From positions 1 to 64,000 of the forward strand of contig NZ_QPIW01000029.1 in NCBI RefSeq assembly GCF_003339505.1: DNA of 64,000 nt, given 5' to 3'. Of this stretch, positions 1 to 8,800 are shown piece after piece. Below the pieces are notes generated by a model. That model made no database searches. It was not told the DNA's origin and saw only the letters and a list, made by a program, of their open reading frames with translations. The stretch is from Runella aurantiaca (GTDB taxonomy: Bacteria > Bacteroidota > Bacteroidia > Cytophagales > Spirosomataceae). Numbering within the stretch: position 1 is the stretch's first letter; every line of letters begins with the position of its first letter. A program made the translations under genes and the position numbers.

Positions 1-33
1 ATTTTAGGTTTGTTAGCACAACTAAAATACGAA

Positions 34-80
34 AATCCCCGAATTATGCCAAATACGCGCATATTCGGGGATTATTTTTT
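34..80 (+). terminator. Rho-independent terminator of a gene left of the window
   Basis: An 11-bp perfect stem (34-44 with 63-73) closes an 18-nt loop and is followed on the plus strand by ATTTTTT. It would end a plus-strand transcript coming from left of the window. It may also work for the minus-strand lipoprotein gene ending at 115, although the T-run favours the plus direction. Confidence 0.6.
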
Positions 81-114
81 GATGCAAAGTACTGATATTT
101 AATATCTTAACCCT

Positions 115-489
115 TTAAAGGGAAGCCAATGTAAAATATTCCACAAAAGGCAGGCGTGCGTCTGCCAACTTTTTCAACGCCACTTCATCTACCTTTACGA
201 AGTAAAAAGCCCATCCGCTGCATAAATCATAAGAGAGGCAGAGTGTTTGATTGTCGGGGCAATAGTTAATCAACAAGTTGGCCTCACGTACCTGTACTTC
301 ATAAAACTCGTACTTTTTATCTTTATTATTTCGGTAAAATCCATACAGTTCCCCTGCCATTTGCTTCTGGATTTCGATAGCACTTTCCTCTTTTTTTGGG
401 CTATACTCGAAGGTTTCAGGATACGATGTTGCCAACGAACAACTCGTTAACCAAATGGCAAGCGGTAAAATACAAATACAACTTTTCAT
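115..489 (-). CDS. small hypothetical lipoprotein
   Basis: A 124-residue protein with a hydrophobic leader ending in a lipobox (LTSC, Cys near residue 17), so it is probably acylated and exported. The rest is charged (KKEES stretch) with several Cys and aromatic residues and no motif I recognise. It stands alone between a terminator and the tRNA gene. The ATG start is supported by the complete signal peptide. Function unknown. Confidence 0.6.
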   Translation of the reverse strand: MKSCICILPLAIWLTSCSLATSYPETFEYSPKKEESAIEIQKQMAGELYGFYRNNKDKKYEFYEVQVREANLLINYCPDNQTLCLSYDLCSGWAFYFVKVDEVALKKLADARLPFVEYFTLASL

Positions 490-593
490 GTTTTTTTGGG
501 GCGTCTCAAGTGTTTTTACCTAAACCAGCACTGGTTCATTAGAGAAAATACTGCCAAAATTAGCTGCGAATCCTGTCACCAACAACACTAGAC

Positions 594-630
594 AAAAACA
601 ACCTCCCTGGCTATCAGAGAGGTTGTTTTT
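594..630 (-). terminator. Rho-independent terminator of the tRNA-Thr gene
   Basis: On the minus strand, just after the tRNA 3' end, the arms 598-605 and 619-626 pair (ACAACCTC with GAGGTTGT), extended by A/T pairs and flanked by runs of T on both sides. Its place directly downstream of the tRNA supports transcription termination there. Confidence 0.65.
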
Positions 631-643
631 ACTGTTAACTTTG

Positions 644-716
644 AGCCTCCAACAGGACTTGAACCTGCGACCTACGCATTACGAATGCGCCGCTCTACCA
701 ACTGAGCTATGGAGGC
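644..716 (-). tRNA. tRNA-Thr (anticodon CGT)
   Basis: The minus strand folds as a full cloverleaf of 73 nt. The acceptor arm GCCTCCA pairs with TGGAGGC. The D stem is GCTC/GAGC, the anticodon stem GCGCA/TGCGT has the loop TTCGTAA, and the T arm carries TTCAAGT. Loop positions 34-36 read CGT, which decodes the threonine codon ACG. The discriminator base is T and CCA is not encoded. Two decayed tRNA-like copies lie immediately upstream. Confidence 0.93.
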
Positions 717-872
717 TTATTGTTTATTATACGACCTACAATCACCAATGCCCCGCTCTATCGAAACGTCGAACCGCAACTGTGCTATGGAGGCTTATTA
801 ATTATTATACGACCTACAATCACCAATGCCCCGCTCTATCGAAACGTCGAACCGCAACTGAGCTATGGAGGC
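717..872 (-). repeat. two tandem 78-bp degenerate tRNA-Thr-like copies
   Basis: Two nearly identical 78-bp units (717-794 and 795-872) lie directly 5' of the tRNA-Thr gene in the same orientation. Each begins with the tRNA acceptor strand and D stem (GCCTCCATAGC), has an enlarged D loop, keeps GAGCG and a mutated anticodon arm up to GGTCG, and then changes into AT-rich sequence in place of the T arm and 3' acceptor strand. The spacing of all three 5' ends is exactly 78 bp (872, 794, 716). They cannot fold into working tRNAs and look like a decayed tandem tRNA array. Confidence 0.75.
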
Positions 873-1011
873 TTATTAATTCCCAAATAGGTGTTTGCAA
901 AATAAACAAACGCTTATCTGTCATACAAGATTTCATTTCAAATTTTGTGCCAAATTTCCCTTTTGCAAATCTGCAAACCATTCCTAAATTGCAGTCTATT
1001 TCCTAAAACCT

Positions 1012-1944
1012 ATGATGACTCGAAAATACGCCTTAGTGTCGGTGGGGGAACTCCTTGCGGACTTAATCGGAACTGAATTTACGCAAAATCTCGCAGATAC
1101 CGAAATCTTCAAACGTTTTCAGGGTGGCAGCCCCGCCAACCTTGCCGCCAACATGGCTCGTTTGGGAAACCCAACGGCCCTAGTCGCTTGCGTTGGAAAT
1201 GATAATGTGGGAACCTATCTCGTAGAAAAAGTAGCCGAAACGGGTGTGGACACCACTTATATTGGCCGCGATACTCACGCGCCCACCAGCATTGTGCTGG
1301 TATCGCGCACCAAAGGCACGCCCGATTTTATCGCTTATCGCACAGCCGACCGTATGATTCAAGCCGCGTATATTCCCGATGATTTACTTCAAAATGCCTC
1401 ATTTTTTCATACTACCTGTTTTGCTTTGAGTCAAGAGCCCGCCCAAAGTGTCATTGTAGCCGCCGCCGCGCGGGCCCAAGCAGCTGGGTGCATTGTGAGT
1501 TTGGACGCCAATTATGCACCTTCCATTTGGCCCGACCGCACGCAGGCACAGCAGGTTATTGAAGATTATTGCAAAAACGGGGCTTTCGTAAAACTCAGCG
1601 AAGATGATGCCCAGCGCATCTTCGGGCAAACCCTTTCCAACGATGCCATTATTACAAAATTCCACCAAATGGGCGCACAATTAGTGTGTTTGACATTGGG
1701 AGGAAAAGGCAGTATTGTTTCGTCTGATTATGGAAAAAACCATGTAGAGATTGCAGGAAAGCCCATTGAAGTAAAAGACGCTACGGGTGCTGGCGATTCT
1801 TACTGGTCTGGCTTTCTGACGGCGTGGTTGGATGGAAAATCACCCGCAGAATGTGCACAAGCTGGCGCCAATATCGCGGCCCTGAAAATCAGCACCGTGG
1901 GACCACTACCTGCTAAAGTTGACAGAGCTATTTTGTACTTGTAA
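1012..1944 (+). CDS. PfkB-family carbohydrate kinase (fructokinase-like)
   Basis: A 310-residue kinase of the ribokinase/PfkB family. It carries the N-terminal GG-containing signature near residues 38-53 (GGSPANLAANMARLG) and the C-terminal signature DATGAGD at 256-262, whose last Asp is the expected catalytic base and whose GAGD forms the anion hole. Length is normal for the family. It should phosphorylate a sugar such as fructose with ATP in the cytoplasm; the exact sugar cannot be told from the sequence. Two adjacent ATG codons start the frame (1012 and 1015). It is a single gene, convergent with the cytochrome/monooxygenase gene that ends at 1951. Confidence 0.85.
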   Translation: MMTRKYALVSVGELLADLIGTEFTQNLADTEIFKRFQGGSPANLAANMARLGNPTALVACVGNDNVGTYLVEKVAETGVDTTYIGRDTHAPTSIVLVSRTKGTPDFIAYRTADRMIQAAYIPDDLLQNASFFHTTCFALSQEPAQSVIVAAAARAQAAGCIVSLDANYAPSIWPDRTQAQQVIEDYCKNGAFVKLSEDDAQRIFGQTLSNDAIITKFHQMGAQLVCLTLGGKGSIVSSDYGKNHVEIAGKPIEVKDATGAGDSYWSGFLTAWLDGKSPAECAQAGANIAALKISTVGPLPAKVDRAILYL

Positions 1945-1950
1945 CGGTTT

Positions 1951-3225
1951 TCACTGCTTTACTTTTTCATCCCCAGGCTGATAAGAAACGTAATAAATCA
2001 CCATTTCCATCATTTCGGAGGTGGTGTTCCACCCAAAGGTTACATCACGGGCGGGCTTAAAAGGATTGAGCGGATTTTCTTCAGTATTGTCGTAGGAGGC
2101 TTCTGCCAGTATAACCGAGCCTTTAGGGACGCGCAAAAGGGTCTCAAATTGGTAAGTCATTTGCCAGTTGAAATCCCAGTTATCAATCTTAATAAATGGC
2201 ACCAAATCACCATCGGGCGTAATGGCAAAAGCTTTGAAGGTTTTGCCCAGAAAGTGCATGTGCGGCAAAATTGAAATGGCCGATATATCTTCGGTCAGAG
2301 GCTTCGTGCTTATGTAAAAAGTAGGTTTTTCGTTGGCTTTAATCAAAAACGGTGGATTAGTAATGTGCTGTTCGTGAAGAATCAACGATTTGACTTCGCG
2401 TTCTACAGGCTTTTTGGCAAAATAGAGATGAATCTCCGATTGGTCAGTTTGAGTAGTGGCGGAAGGAGAATAATGCAAATACATAATCAAATTGGAATTA
2501 GCGCTCATTTTCTTCGCTACACCTTGGGGAAACTGAATTTTATCATTGCCCGGCACCCAACCATACAAAAACTCATCAGCCATCGGAATACGCTGAAATT
2601 CGGCCAATTTAGGGTCTGTGCCCTGCATTCCTTCCAATCCTGCCATGCGTCCCGTGGTGTCTACCATCACGCGGCTGTGATGCACTACTTTCCGATTTCC
2701 TGGCAAAAACGCAATGGCATCCACCATCACATCTTCTTTGAGACCCGTAGGTACGTGGAAATACCGAAATTCTTCAACGCCCGTGTTCGGCACGGTAAAC
2801 GCATTTTGCATTTTTAGTACGAGGTCAGGTTTTTTGTCTGTAAGTGACAAACGGGCATCTTTACTGCCTACTGCTAACTGTGAACTGCTAACTCTCGCCA
2901 TCTTCCCCTCCACACTTCCTTGCGCCACCCATTGCTGAATGAGTTCTATTTCTTCCTCCTTCAAACCTCGTTCGTTGGCATAGTGCTGAAAGCTCTTATC
3001 GGCTGGGAAAGGCGGCATATACTTGATTTGGGTTACTTTAGCCACAAACTTTGACCGTTTGGCTACATCTTCGTAAGTCAGCAAATGAAAAGGGCCGACT
3101 CCCCCTGGGCAATGGCATACCGCACAGTTTTTAGCAATAATGGGTTGGATATGCTCATAATACGTCGGTTTAGACTGTGCCAAAACCGATGCACTTATCC
3201 CTAACATGAAGAGTATTTTTTTCAT
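1951..3225 (-). CDS. secreted cytochrome c / copper type II monooxygenase-like protein
   Basis: The protein starts best at the ATG at 3225, which gives a clean signal peptide (MKKILFMLGISASVLAQS); eight more codons upstream are open. A single haem c motif (CAVCH) lies in a planctomycete-type cytochrome domain. The C-terminal two thirds resembles the two copper domains of peptidylglycine hydroxylating/dopamine beta-monooxygenases. All expected ligands can be seen: HH in VVHHSR and His in LHYS for one copper, then HMH in LPHMHFLG and Met in the TSEMMEM stretch for the other. It is probably periplasmic, with haem feeding electrons to copper. The substrate is unknown. A short translated repeat (RVSSSQLAVGSK) sits between the domains. 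Confidence 0.75.
   Translation of the reverse strand: MKKILFMLGISASVLAQSKPTYYEHIQPIIAKNCAVCHCPGGVGPFHLLTYEDVAKRSKFVAKVTQIKYMPPFPADKSFQHYANERGLKEEEIELIQQWVAQGSVEGKMARVSSSQLAVGSKDARLSLTDKKPDLVLKMQNAFTVPNTGVEEFRYFHVPTGLKEDVMVDAIAFLPGNRKVVHHSRVMVDTTGRMAGLEGMQGTDPKLAEFQRIPMADEFLYGWVPGNDKIQFPQGVAKKMSANSNLIMYLHYSPSATTQTDQSEIHLYFAKKPVEREVKSLILHEQHITNPPFLIKANEKPTFYISTKPLTEDISAISILPHMHFLGKTFKAFAITPDGDLVPFIKIDNWDFNWQMTYQFETLLRVPKGSVILAEASYDNTEENPLNPFKPARDVTFGWNTTSEMMEMVIYYVSYQPGDEKVKQ
2862..2896. repeat. short word repeat translated in frame
   Basis: The stretch contains repeated CTGCTAACT/CTGTGAACT words like those in the non-coding repeat at 36092-36170. It is read in frame as RVSSSQLAVGS within the monooxygenase-like protein, at the junction between cytochrome and copper domains. 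This suggests an intergenic-type repeat that inserted without breaking the frame. Confidence 0.6.
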
Positions 3226-3252
3226 TGATTTCACGCCAATTAATCCCAAACA

Positions 3253-3284
3253 AAAATAGCAGACTCCGAGGAATCTGCTATTTT
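3253..3284 (-). terminator. terminator of the first SusC-SusD operon
   Basis: An 11-bp perfect stem (3253-3263 with 3274-3284) with a 10-nt loop lies just past the stop of the lipoprotein gene and is followed by T residues on the minus strand. It separates the SusCD operon from the downstream monooxygenase-like gene. Confidence 0.7.
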
Positions 3285-3302
3285 CAACACAAAAAAACTA
3301 AA

Positions 3303-3980
3303 TTATCTTACCGTGAAGTTCAAACGGCAGTTGGCGTTTGCCTGTGAAACTGGCGTTGGATCAAGACAAATACTGTCTTCATTCCATGTTTTGAACACAA
3401 GCCCAGTAGAGGTAGTCAATTCCCATCTTACCACAAAAGCATCGGCAGCTGCACCCGTTTTTGCTCCTTGCAAACGTGCTCCCGCAGGACGGGGACGGTC
3501 AGGGTTTTCAAAAACTTTTACGTCTTTCACTTTGTCATATTTCACCGTAGCATCTTTATAAAGATTGTAGATTTCTGCAGGAGTGATGCTGAATGCATTC
3601 CACTGACGGTTACCAGCTGGGGCATCAATCGTTTTTACGACTTTACCACCGTTACCCAAAGAAATCGTTTTAGGGTTGCCATCAGGGTCGGTATATGATT
3701 CAATCATATCTACTTTGATTACAATCTTACTAACGGTCAATTGGTTATCCAATGATACCCAACGAATTTTAAAGTCAATTTTTGCGGCATCCTGACCAGT
3801 AAGCGGAAAAGTTTTTGCATTAGCAACAATGTTGGCTTTGCCTGTTTCAGCTACTCCGTCAAATACGCCCCAACCATGTACGCCCGGCTCCCAGGGTTTG
3901 TTAGGGTTAAGCGATTCATCGCGGCATCCTACCAACAGAAAAATCGCAAGAGATAATGAATATATAAGTGTTCTTTTCAT
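3303..3980 (-). CDS. hypothetical lipoprotein, third gene of SusCD locus 1
   Basis: A 225-residue lipoprotein with the lipobox LVGC (Cys near residue 19) followed by acidic residues, which fits outer-membrane surface lipoproteins. No catalytic motif is visible, and the sequence looks beta-rich. It is the last gene of a SusC-SusD-X operon, 82 bp after the susD-like stop and ahead of a terminator. By position it could be an accessory ligand-binding lipoprotein like SusE/SusF, but there is no direct sequence evidence for that. Function unknown. Confidence 0.6.
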   Translation of the reverse strand: MKRTLIYSLSLAIFLLVGCRDESLNPNKPWEPGVHGWGVFDGVAETGKANIVANAKTFPLTGQDAAKIDFKIRWVSLDNQLTVSKIVIKVDMIESYTDPDGNPKTISLGNGGKVVKTIDAPAGNRQWNAFSITPAEIYNLYKDATVKYDKVKDVKVFENPDRPRPAGARLQGAKTGAAADAFVVRWELTTSTGLVFKTWNEDSICLDPTPVSQANANCRLNFTVR

Positions 3981-4007
3981 TGTTTATCTTTCTTTAGGTT
4001 TTGAGAA

Positions 4008-4044
4008 ATGATGAATGCCAAACAGTAAATTCAACATTCATCAT
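4008..4044. repeat. short inverted repeat in the SusD-lipoprotein gap
   Basis: ATGATGAATG at 4008-4017 pairs perfectly with CATTCATCAT at 4035-4044, followed by further CATTC/GTCAT words. It belongs to the same style of self-complementary word repeats seen at 5823, 33204, 36092 and 57155. No T-run follows, so it is not a classical terminator. Confidence 0.55.
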
Positions 4045-4062
4045 TCAAAATTCGTCATTTTC

Positions 4063-5790
4063 TTAGAATTCCCACTTCACTTTCACTTTATCCCAGAAAA
4101 TAGGATCGCGGTCAAAAATGACATCAGAAACGTATTTAGCCGCATTTGCAGGGTTCAATGCACCCTCAGATTGTGGATAAGGCAGACGCAACGCATATTG
4201 ACGCGGTGGCTTAGAAATCGGCGTCATAATGCCCACAGAGAACTGTCTGAATTGGCCTTGGATTGGGAATCCGGTACGACGTTGAAAGTTCCAAAGGTCC
4301 ATTCCTTGTCCCCAAGAGCAGAACCAAATTTGTTTAGCCACTACGTTCAATTTAGCTGAATTGGTAGCCGCAGCATCGTACAGTTTCAACCATTCGTTTA
4401 CATAAGCGGTAATATCAGCCGCCGCAGGAGCTTTGGCCCGCGTTGGGTCTGACTTCAAACCTTGCGCTACTACAACCGCCATTTGCTCACGCATAGCAGC
4501 TTCAAACAATGCTTTAGCATCACCTGTTACACCCGTATTGTCCAATATAGCCTCAATCTGATAGTACTTGGTATTCCAGCTGTGAATGATGGGCCATTGG
4601 CCATCACCACCTGTGTTGAGGGCCGCCTGTCCAGTCAAGGCTACCGCAGCAGTAGTTTTATCTGAATAAACACCACCCGCTGGGTAGCAACCCGGAGTAG
4701 TACGCAAAGGACCATCGGCCGCTGCTCCTGATACATCTCCACGGTCGCGGCCAAAGAAACCAGCGATGTAAGCTATCTCAGATGCAGGCAAGTCTCCCGT
4801 AAATCCAAAGGCTTTTTTATAATCCTCAAGGAAGGTTGCCCGCAATGGCAAGTAAGAGCCCCCAAAAGGAGTAGTACCACGGTCGGTTGGGTTGCTTTGA
4901 TCCAAAACACGGCTCGTTTGACGATAGAAATAGAATGGCAAACGTGGATCTTTGTTGAGAATCATTTCTCCCATCAATTGGTGATTAATGTAGCTTGGAT
5001 CGCCAAGACCAGCATACGTATTATACCAAGGGTGGGTATTTCTCTCGGGAGCCACTTGCTTAGAATACAAGTAAGACCAGTTTTGCGCAGGCGTAGTAAT
5101 AAACCCCCCCGCTTCAAAAGCGGCTTTCAGTTCTGCATTTCCATTAGCACGGCCCTTGCGAGACGTCAGCAACAGACGAAGTTTTACCGTTTTGGCAAGG
5201 CGTGTCCAAGTGGCGGCACTACCAGCACCAATGTAATCATTTTGCACCGATACGGCTTGGGGCTTAGCCAATTCAACTACTGCTTGGTCACATAATTTTA
5301 GAAGGTCTTCATAAATTTCTGAATCCTTATCAAACTTAGGCGTTTTGTTGGGCTCGGCGGCATTACCTTTCCATGCTTCGCTGTAAGGAATATCACCAAA
5401 CATATCCACCATGTGACCTACCGCAAATGCCTTCAAGGTCAATGCAATCCCGCGATAAACGGGATTTTTACCATCTGCAGACCCTTTCAACATTTCTTCG
5501 ATGGTCTGAAGCTCACGGAAACGTGCGTTCCAAGTTCCCTGATACGAAGTATTGCTCAGGTTGTAAGAATCACTGATAGTACTCAGACCTGCAAAACCCA
5601 TTGCATCATTGTTGACACCAACATGGGCATTGATTGCTGCATTTTCGGCCACAGGCAACAACAGCGCTAACGAACCCGTAGCTGGGCGGTTAGGGTCAGT
5701 GTTGATATCCAATTCTGTCAGTTGGCAAGAGCTCACAATTGCAATAAGTCCTCCCAACGCCAGTGTTTTAATGCTATTTTTATAATTCAT
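4063..5790 (-). CDS. SusD/RagB-family nutrient-binding lipoprotein (SusD-like_2 type)
   Basis: A 575-residue outer-membrane lipoprotein. The leader ends in SSCQL (lipobox Cys near residue 22), followed by the DINTDPNRP stretch typical of the SusD-like_2 branch. Its role is to bind substrate on the cell surface and hand it to the SusC partner encoded 93 bp upstream in the same operon. The length and the conserved GDIPYSEAW segment fit the family. The ligand is unknown, because no glycoside hydrolase, peptidase or other degradative gene lies beside it. Confidence 0.88.
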   Translation of the reverse strand: MNYKNSIKTLALGGLIAIVSSCQLTELDINTDPNRPATGSLALLLPVAENAAINAHVGVNNDAMGFAGLSTISDSYNLSNTSYQGTWNARFRELQTIEEMLKGSADGKNPVYRGIALTLKAFAVGHMVDMFGDIPYSEAWKGNAAEPNKTPKFDKDSEIYEDLLKLCDQAVVELAKPQAVSVQNDYIGAGSAATWTRLAKTVKLRLLLTSRKGRANGNAELKAAFEAGGFITTPAQNWSYLYSKQVAPERNTHPWYNTYAGLGDPSYINHQLMGEMILNKDPRLPFYFYRQTSRVLDQSNPTDRGTTPFGGSYLPLRATFLEDYKKAFGFTGDLPASEIAYIAGFFGRDRGDVSGAAADGPLRTTPGCYPAGGVYSDKTTAAVALTGQAALNTGGDGQWPIIHSWNTKYYQIEAILDNTGVTGDAKALFEAAMREQMAVVVAQGLKSDPTRAKAPAAADITAYVNEWLKLYDAAATNSAKLNVVAKQIWFCSWGQGMDLWNFQRRTGFPIQGQFRQFSVGIMTPISKPPRQYALRLPYPQSEGALNPANAAKYVSDVIFDRDPIFWDKVKVKWEF

Positions 5791-5822
5791 TTGTGTGTAT
5801 CTTTTGAATGATTAATGAATGT

Positions 5823-5880
5823 GTAGTATGGGATATTGAGTACAATTTATACTCAATACTCGCTTCTCAATACTCACTAC
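5823..5880. repeat. short inverted repeat between susC-like and susD-like genes
   Basis: GTAGT (5823) pairs with ACTAC (5876-5880), and ATTGAGTA (5835-5842) pairs with TACTCAAT (5850-5857). The word ACTCAATACTC is itself repeated. It sits between the SusC and SusD genes of one operon and could reduce read-through or stabilise processed mRNA; that role is inferred. Confidence 0.55.
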
Positions 5881-5883
5881 CAA

Positions 5884-8800
5884 TTAGAACGTTGCAGTTA
5901 TGTTAAGGCCAAAACGACGAGTCGAAGGCGAAGCCCCCAAGTCGAATCCTTGAATGTTTGAATCCGAGAAGTTTGACAACACTTCAGGGTCAAAGTTCAA
6001 GCCAGGCAACATGTTTGGTGCATAGAACCACAAGTTACGACCAGAAGCCGAGATACGGAATCCGCCAAATACTTTCGCGTATTTTTTCAGGAACGTTTTA
6101 GGAACTTCGTAACCTACTGAAACCTCACGCAAACGAATCACGGTAGCATCGTAGATATTTACTTCGTCTGCCCCATAAGCACCGTATCCATCAGAGAAGT
6201 GATACTGGAACGCCGACATCGCGATGGTATTTTTAATTGGCTGACCATCATCTCCCAACAATGGCTTGTAGGTTGTTGGGTCTCCTAATACACCTGGGAT
6301 TACGCGCATACCTTCACGATCTTCTGAATTCTTCAACTGACCACGCAATAACAAAGAAGCCGCAGTAGATGAGAACAAGCTTCCGCCCGCTTTATAATCT
6401 ACTAAGATATTCAAATTGAAGCCTTTGAACGAAACAGTGTTATTCCAACCTATTGTATATTTGGTATTAGGGTCACCAATGATATTTGAGCCAGCAGCCC
6501 GAATTGGCAAACCAGTGTTAGGGTTAATCAATAGGTTTCCGTTTTCGTCACGGGCATTCACAGCTCCGTAAATTTGTCCATACGGCAATCCATTACGGAA
6601 GATAGTTCCCAATGTGGTAGTTCCTGTACCTCCAATGAAAATTTCACCACCTGGGCCAGCATCTTCTACTTTTGAACGAATACGTGTATAAGCCATGAAC
6701 GACGTCCAAGTAAATCCATTCCGCAATTTAACTGGAACTAGCGTTAAGCCTAATTCCCATCCTTTGTTAGAGATTTTACCAGCGTTGGTAATCTCGGTGT
6801 TAAAACCAGTGGTGTTTGGCAATTGGCGCGTTACGATCAAATCGGTAGAAACGCGGTTAAAATAAGCCAAATCAACACCGATACGATTATTCAGGAATTG
6901 AAGTTCAGTACCCACTTCCACTTCAGACGTAAACTCTGGCTTCAACGCCGCGTTGTTCAACTGACTTGGTAAGCTGGCGGTCGAAATAGCCGTAGCATTA
7001 TAGAAAGTACGACTCAGGTTGAGTGCGGTGTTTACCTGATACGGATCGGCGTCTTTACCTACTACCGCGTAATTGGCTCTAATTTTACCAAAATTGATGA
7101 TATTTTTAGGCAAGCTCAATACATCCGTAAAGATAAATGAACCAGAAATAGCTGGGTATAAATAACTGTTGTTGGCCGCAGGCAACGTTGAAGAGTGGTC
7201 TTGACGAGCAGATGCCGTTATAAAGGCAAAATTTCCGTAACCCAACGTTAATTCACTGAAGATACCGTACAAACGACGCTTACGAGAATATTCATACGCC
7301 GTTTGGGTCAAGGTAGCGGCAGTAGTCATTACATTGGCATCAATGATGGGTGAGCCAGCCACGCCTGATTCACTATAGCTACGCTCGTTGGGGTTAAAAC
7401 CTACCAATAATTTAGCGTTAAATTTCTCAGTAAAATCGTGTTGAGCCGTTGCCAAAAACGTAAAATCAACCTCAGTATTAGTCAAATCCTGACGCAATAC
7501 TGCACCAAGTGGTTGGAAAGTACCTCCTGGGCGAATGCCATTGCGGCGTATTTCTGAATAGGTATTCAAGCCACCACGAGCGGTCAGGTTCAACCAAGGA
7601 GTAACATCATAGCTCAACGCCATGTTTCCGTATACACGGTTTACACTTGATGTATACAAGTTGTATTTTGCCGTCCAAAGTGGGTTGTCAAGTGCCCGGA
7701 AGTAAACATTTGAACCATCAACGGGATTTTCAAAAGGATAACCATTTAGGTCATAGTTACGCGGTTGGTAAAACAAACGGCTATAAATTGAACCTGCTGA
7801 AGCCAAACCACCGTAGTCCGCGTAATAACCTGCTCCCGATTGTGGACTTGTCTGGTTCGTACGTGTGTAGGCTACGCTACCGCTTACGTTTAGGCCGTTA
7901 ACTAAAGTGGCATTACCACCAAAGCTCAACGTAGTACGCTCGGTAGATGAATTAGGAACAATCCCTTCGTTTTTGGTACGCGACATCGAAGCATTGATTG
8001 ATGTCTTGTCACCCGTAGAATTAATCTGGATACCATTTTCCAATACCTTTCCTTGGCGGAAGAAACCGCCTACAATATCATAGGCTTGGAGTGGTACAGG
8101 GATACCACGACCATTGGCTTGTAGTAATTCAGGAAAAGCTGATTTATAACGTGCTGCACCATACGGTACAGTAGCATCAACCAATGGGTGAGGAATTGTA
8201 CCAGCAGGATAATCCGGGTCAATTATTTTTGAATAACGCTCAAAACCCAAAGCAGCATTGATACGATCTACTTCGCTTGGCATGGCAGTTCCCCAGTTAC
8301 CGATAAATCCACCGTTATAGGTCTGGTTTGAGCCTTGTGAGTAGCTATCCTGATATTCAGGCAATGAAGATACTTTTTCAACGGAATAAGAAGAATTATA
8401 AGTAACCTCCAAACCTTTACGCGCCGATTTACTACCCGCTTTGGTGGTGATTACGATAACCCCGTTGGCCGCACGTGAGCCGTACAAAGCCGATGCCGCC
8501 GCACCTTTCAATACCGTCATTGACTCAATGTTGTTAGGGTCAATATCATACGCTCGGTTTGAAGTCACCGTGTTTTGGTTATACCCTTGGGTATTGTTTA
8601 CACCATTATCAAAAGGAATACCGTCTACAACGAAAAGCGGCTGGTTGTTTCCAGTAAAAGAGTTGTTACCACGAATAGTGATACGCGTACCTGCACCAGG
8701 CGCACCGTTACCCGCCGTAATATTTACGCCTGGTACTTTTCCGCTCAATGCACGCAGTGGATCTGGCTCCGAACGCTGCTGAAGATCAGCACCTTTTACG

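Noticed and set aside
623-1006. 127-codon plus-strand frame across the tRNA and its degenerate copies
   Set aside because: It is the reverse of the tRNA and the 78-bp repeats; the repeated protein words are a by-product of the tandem copies.
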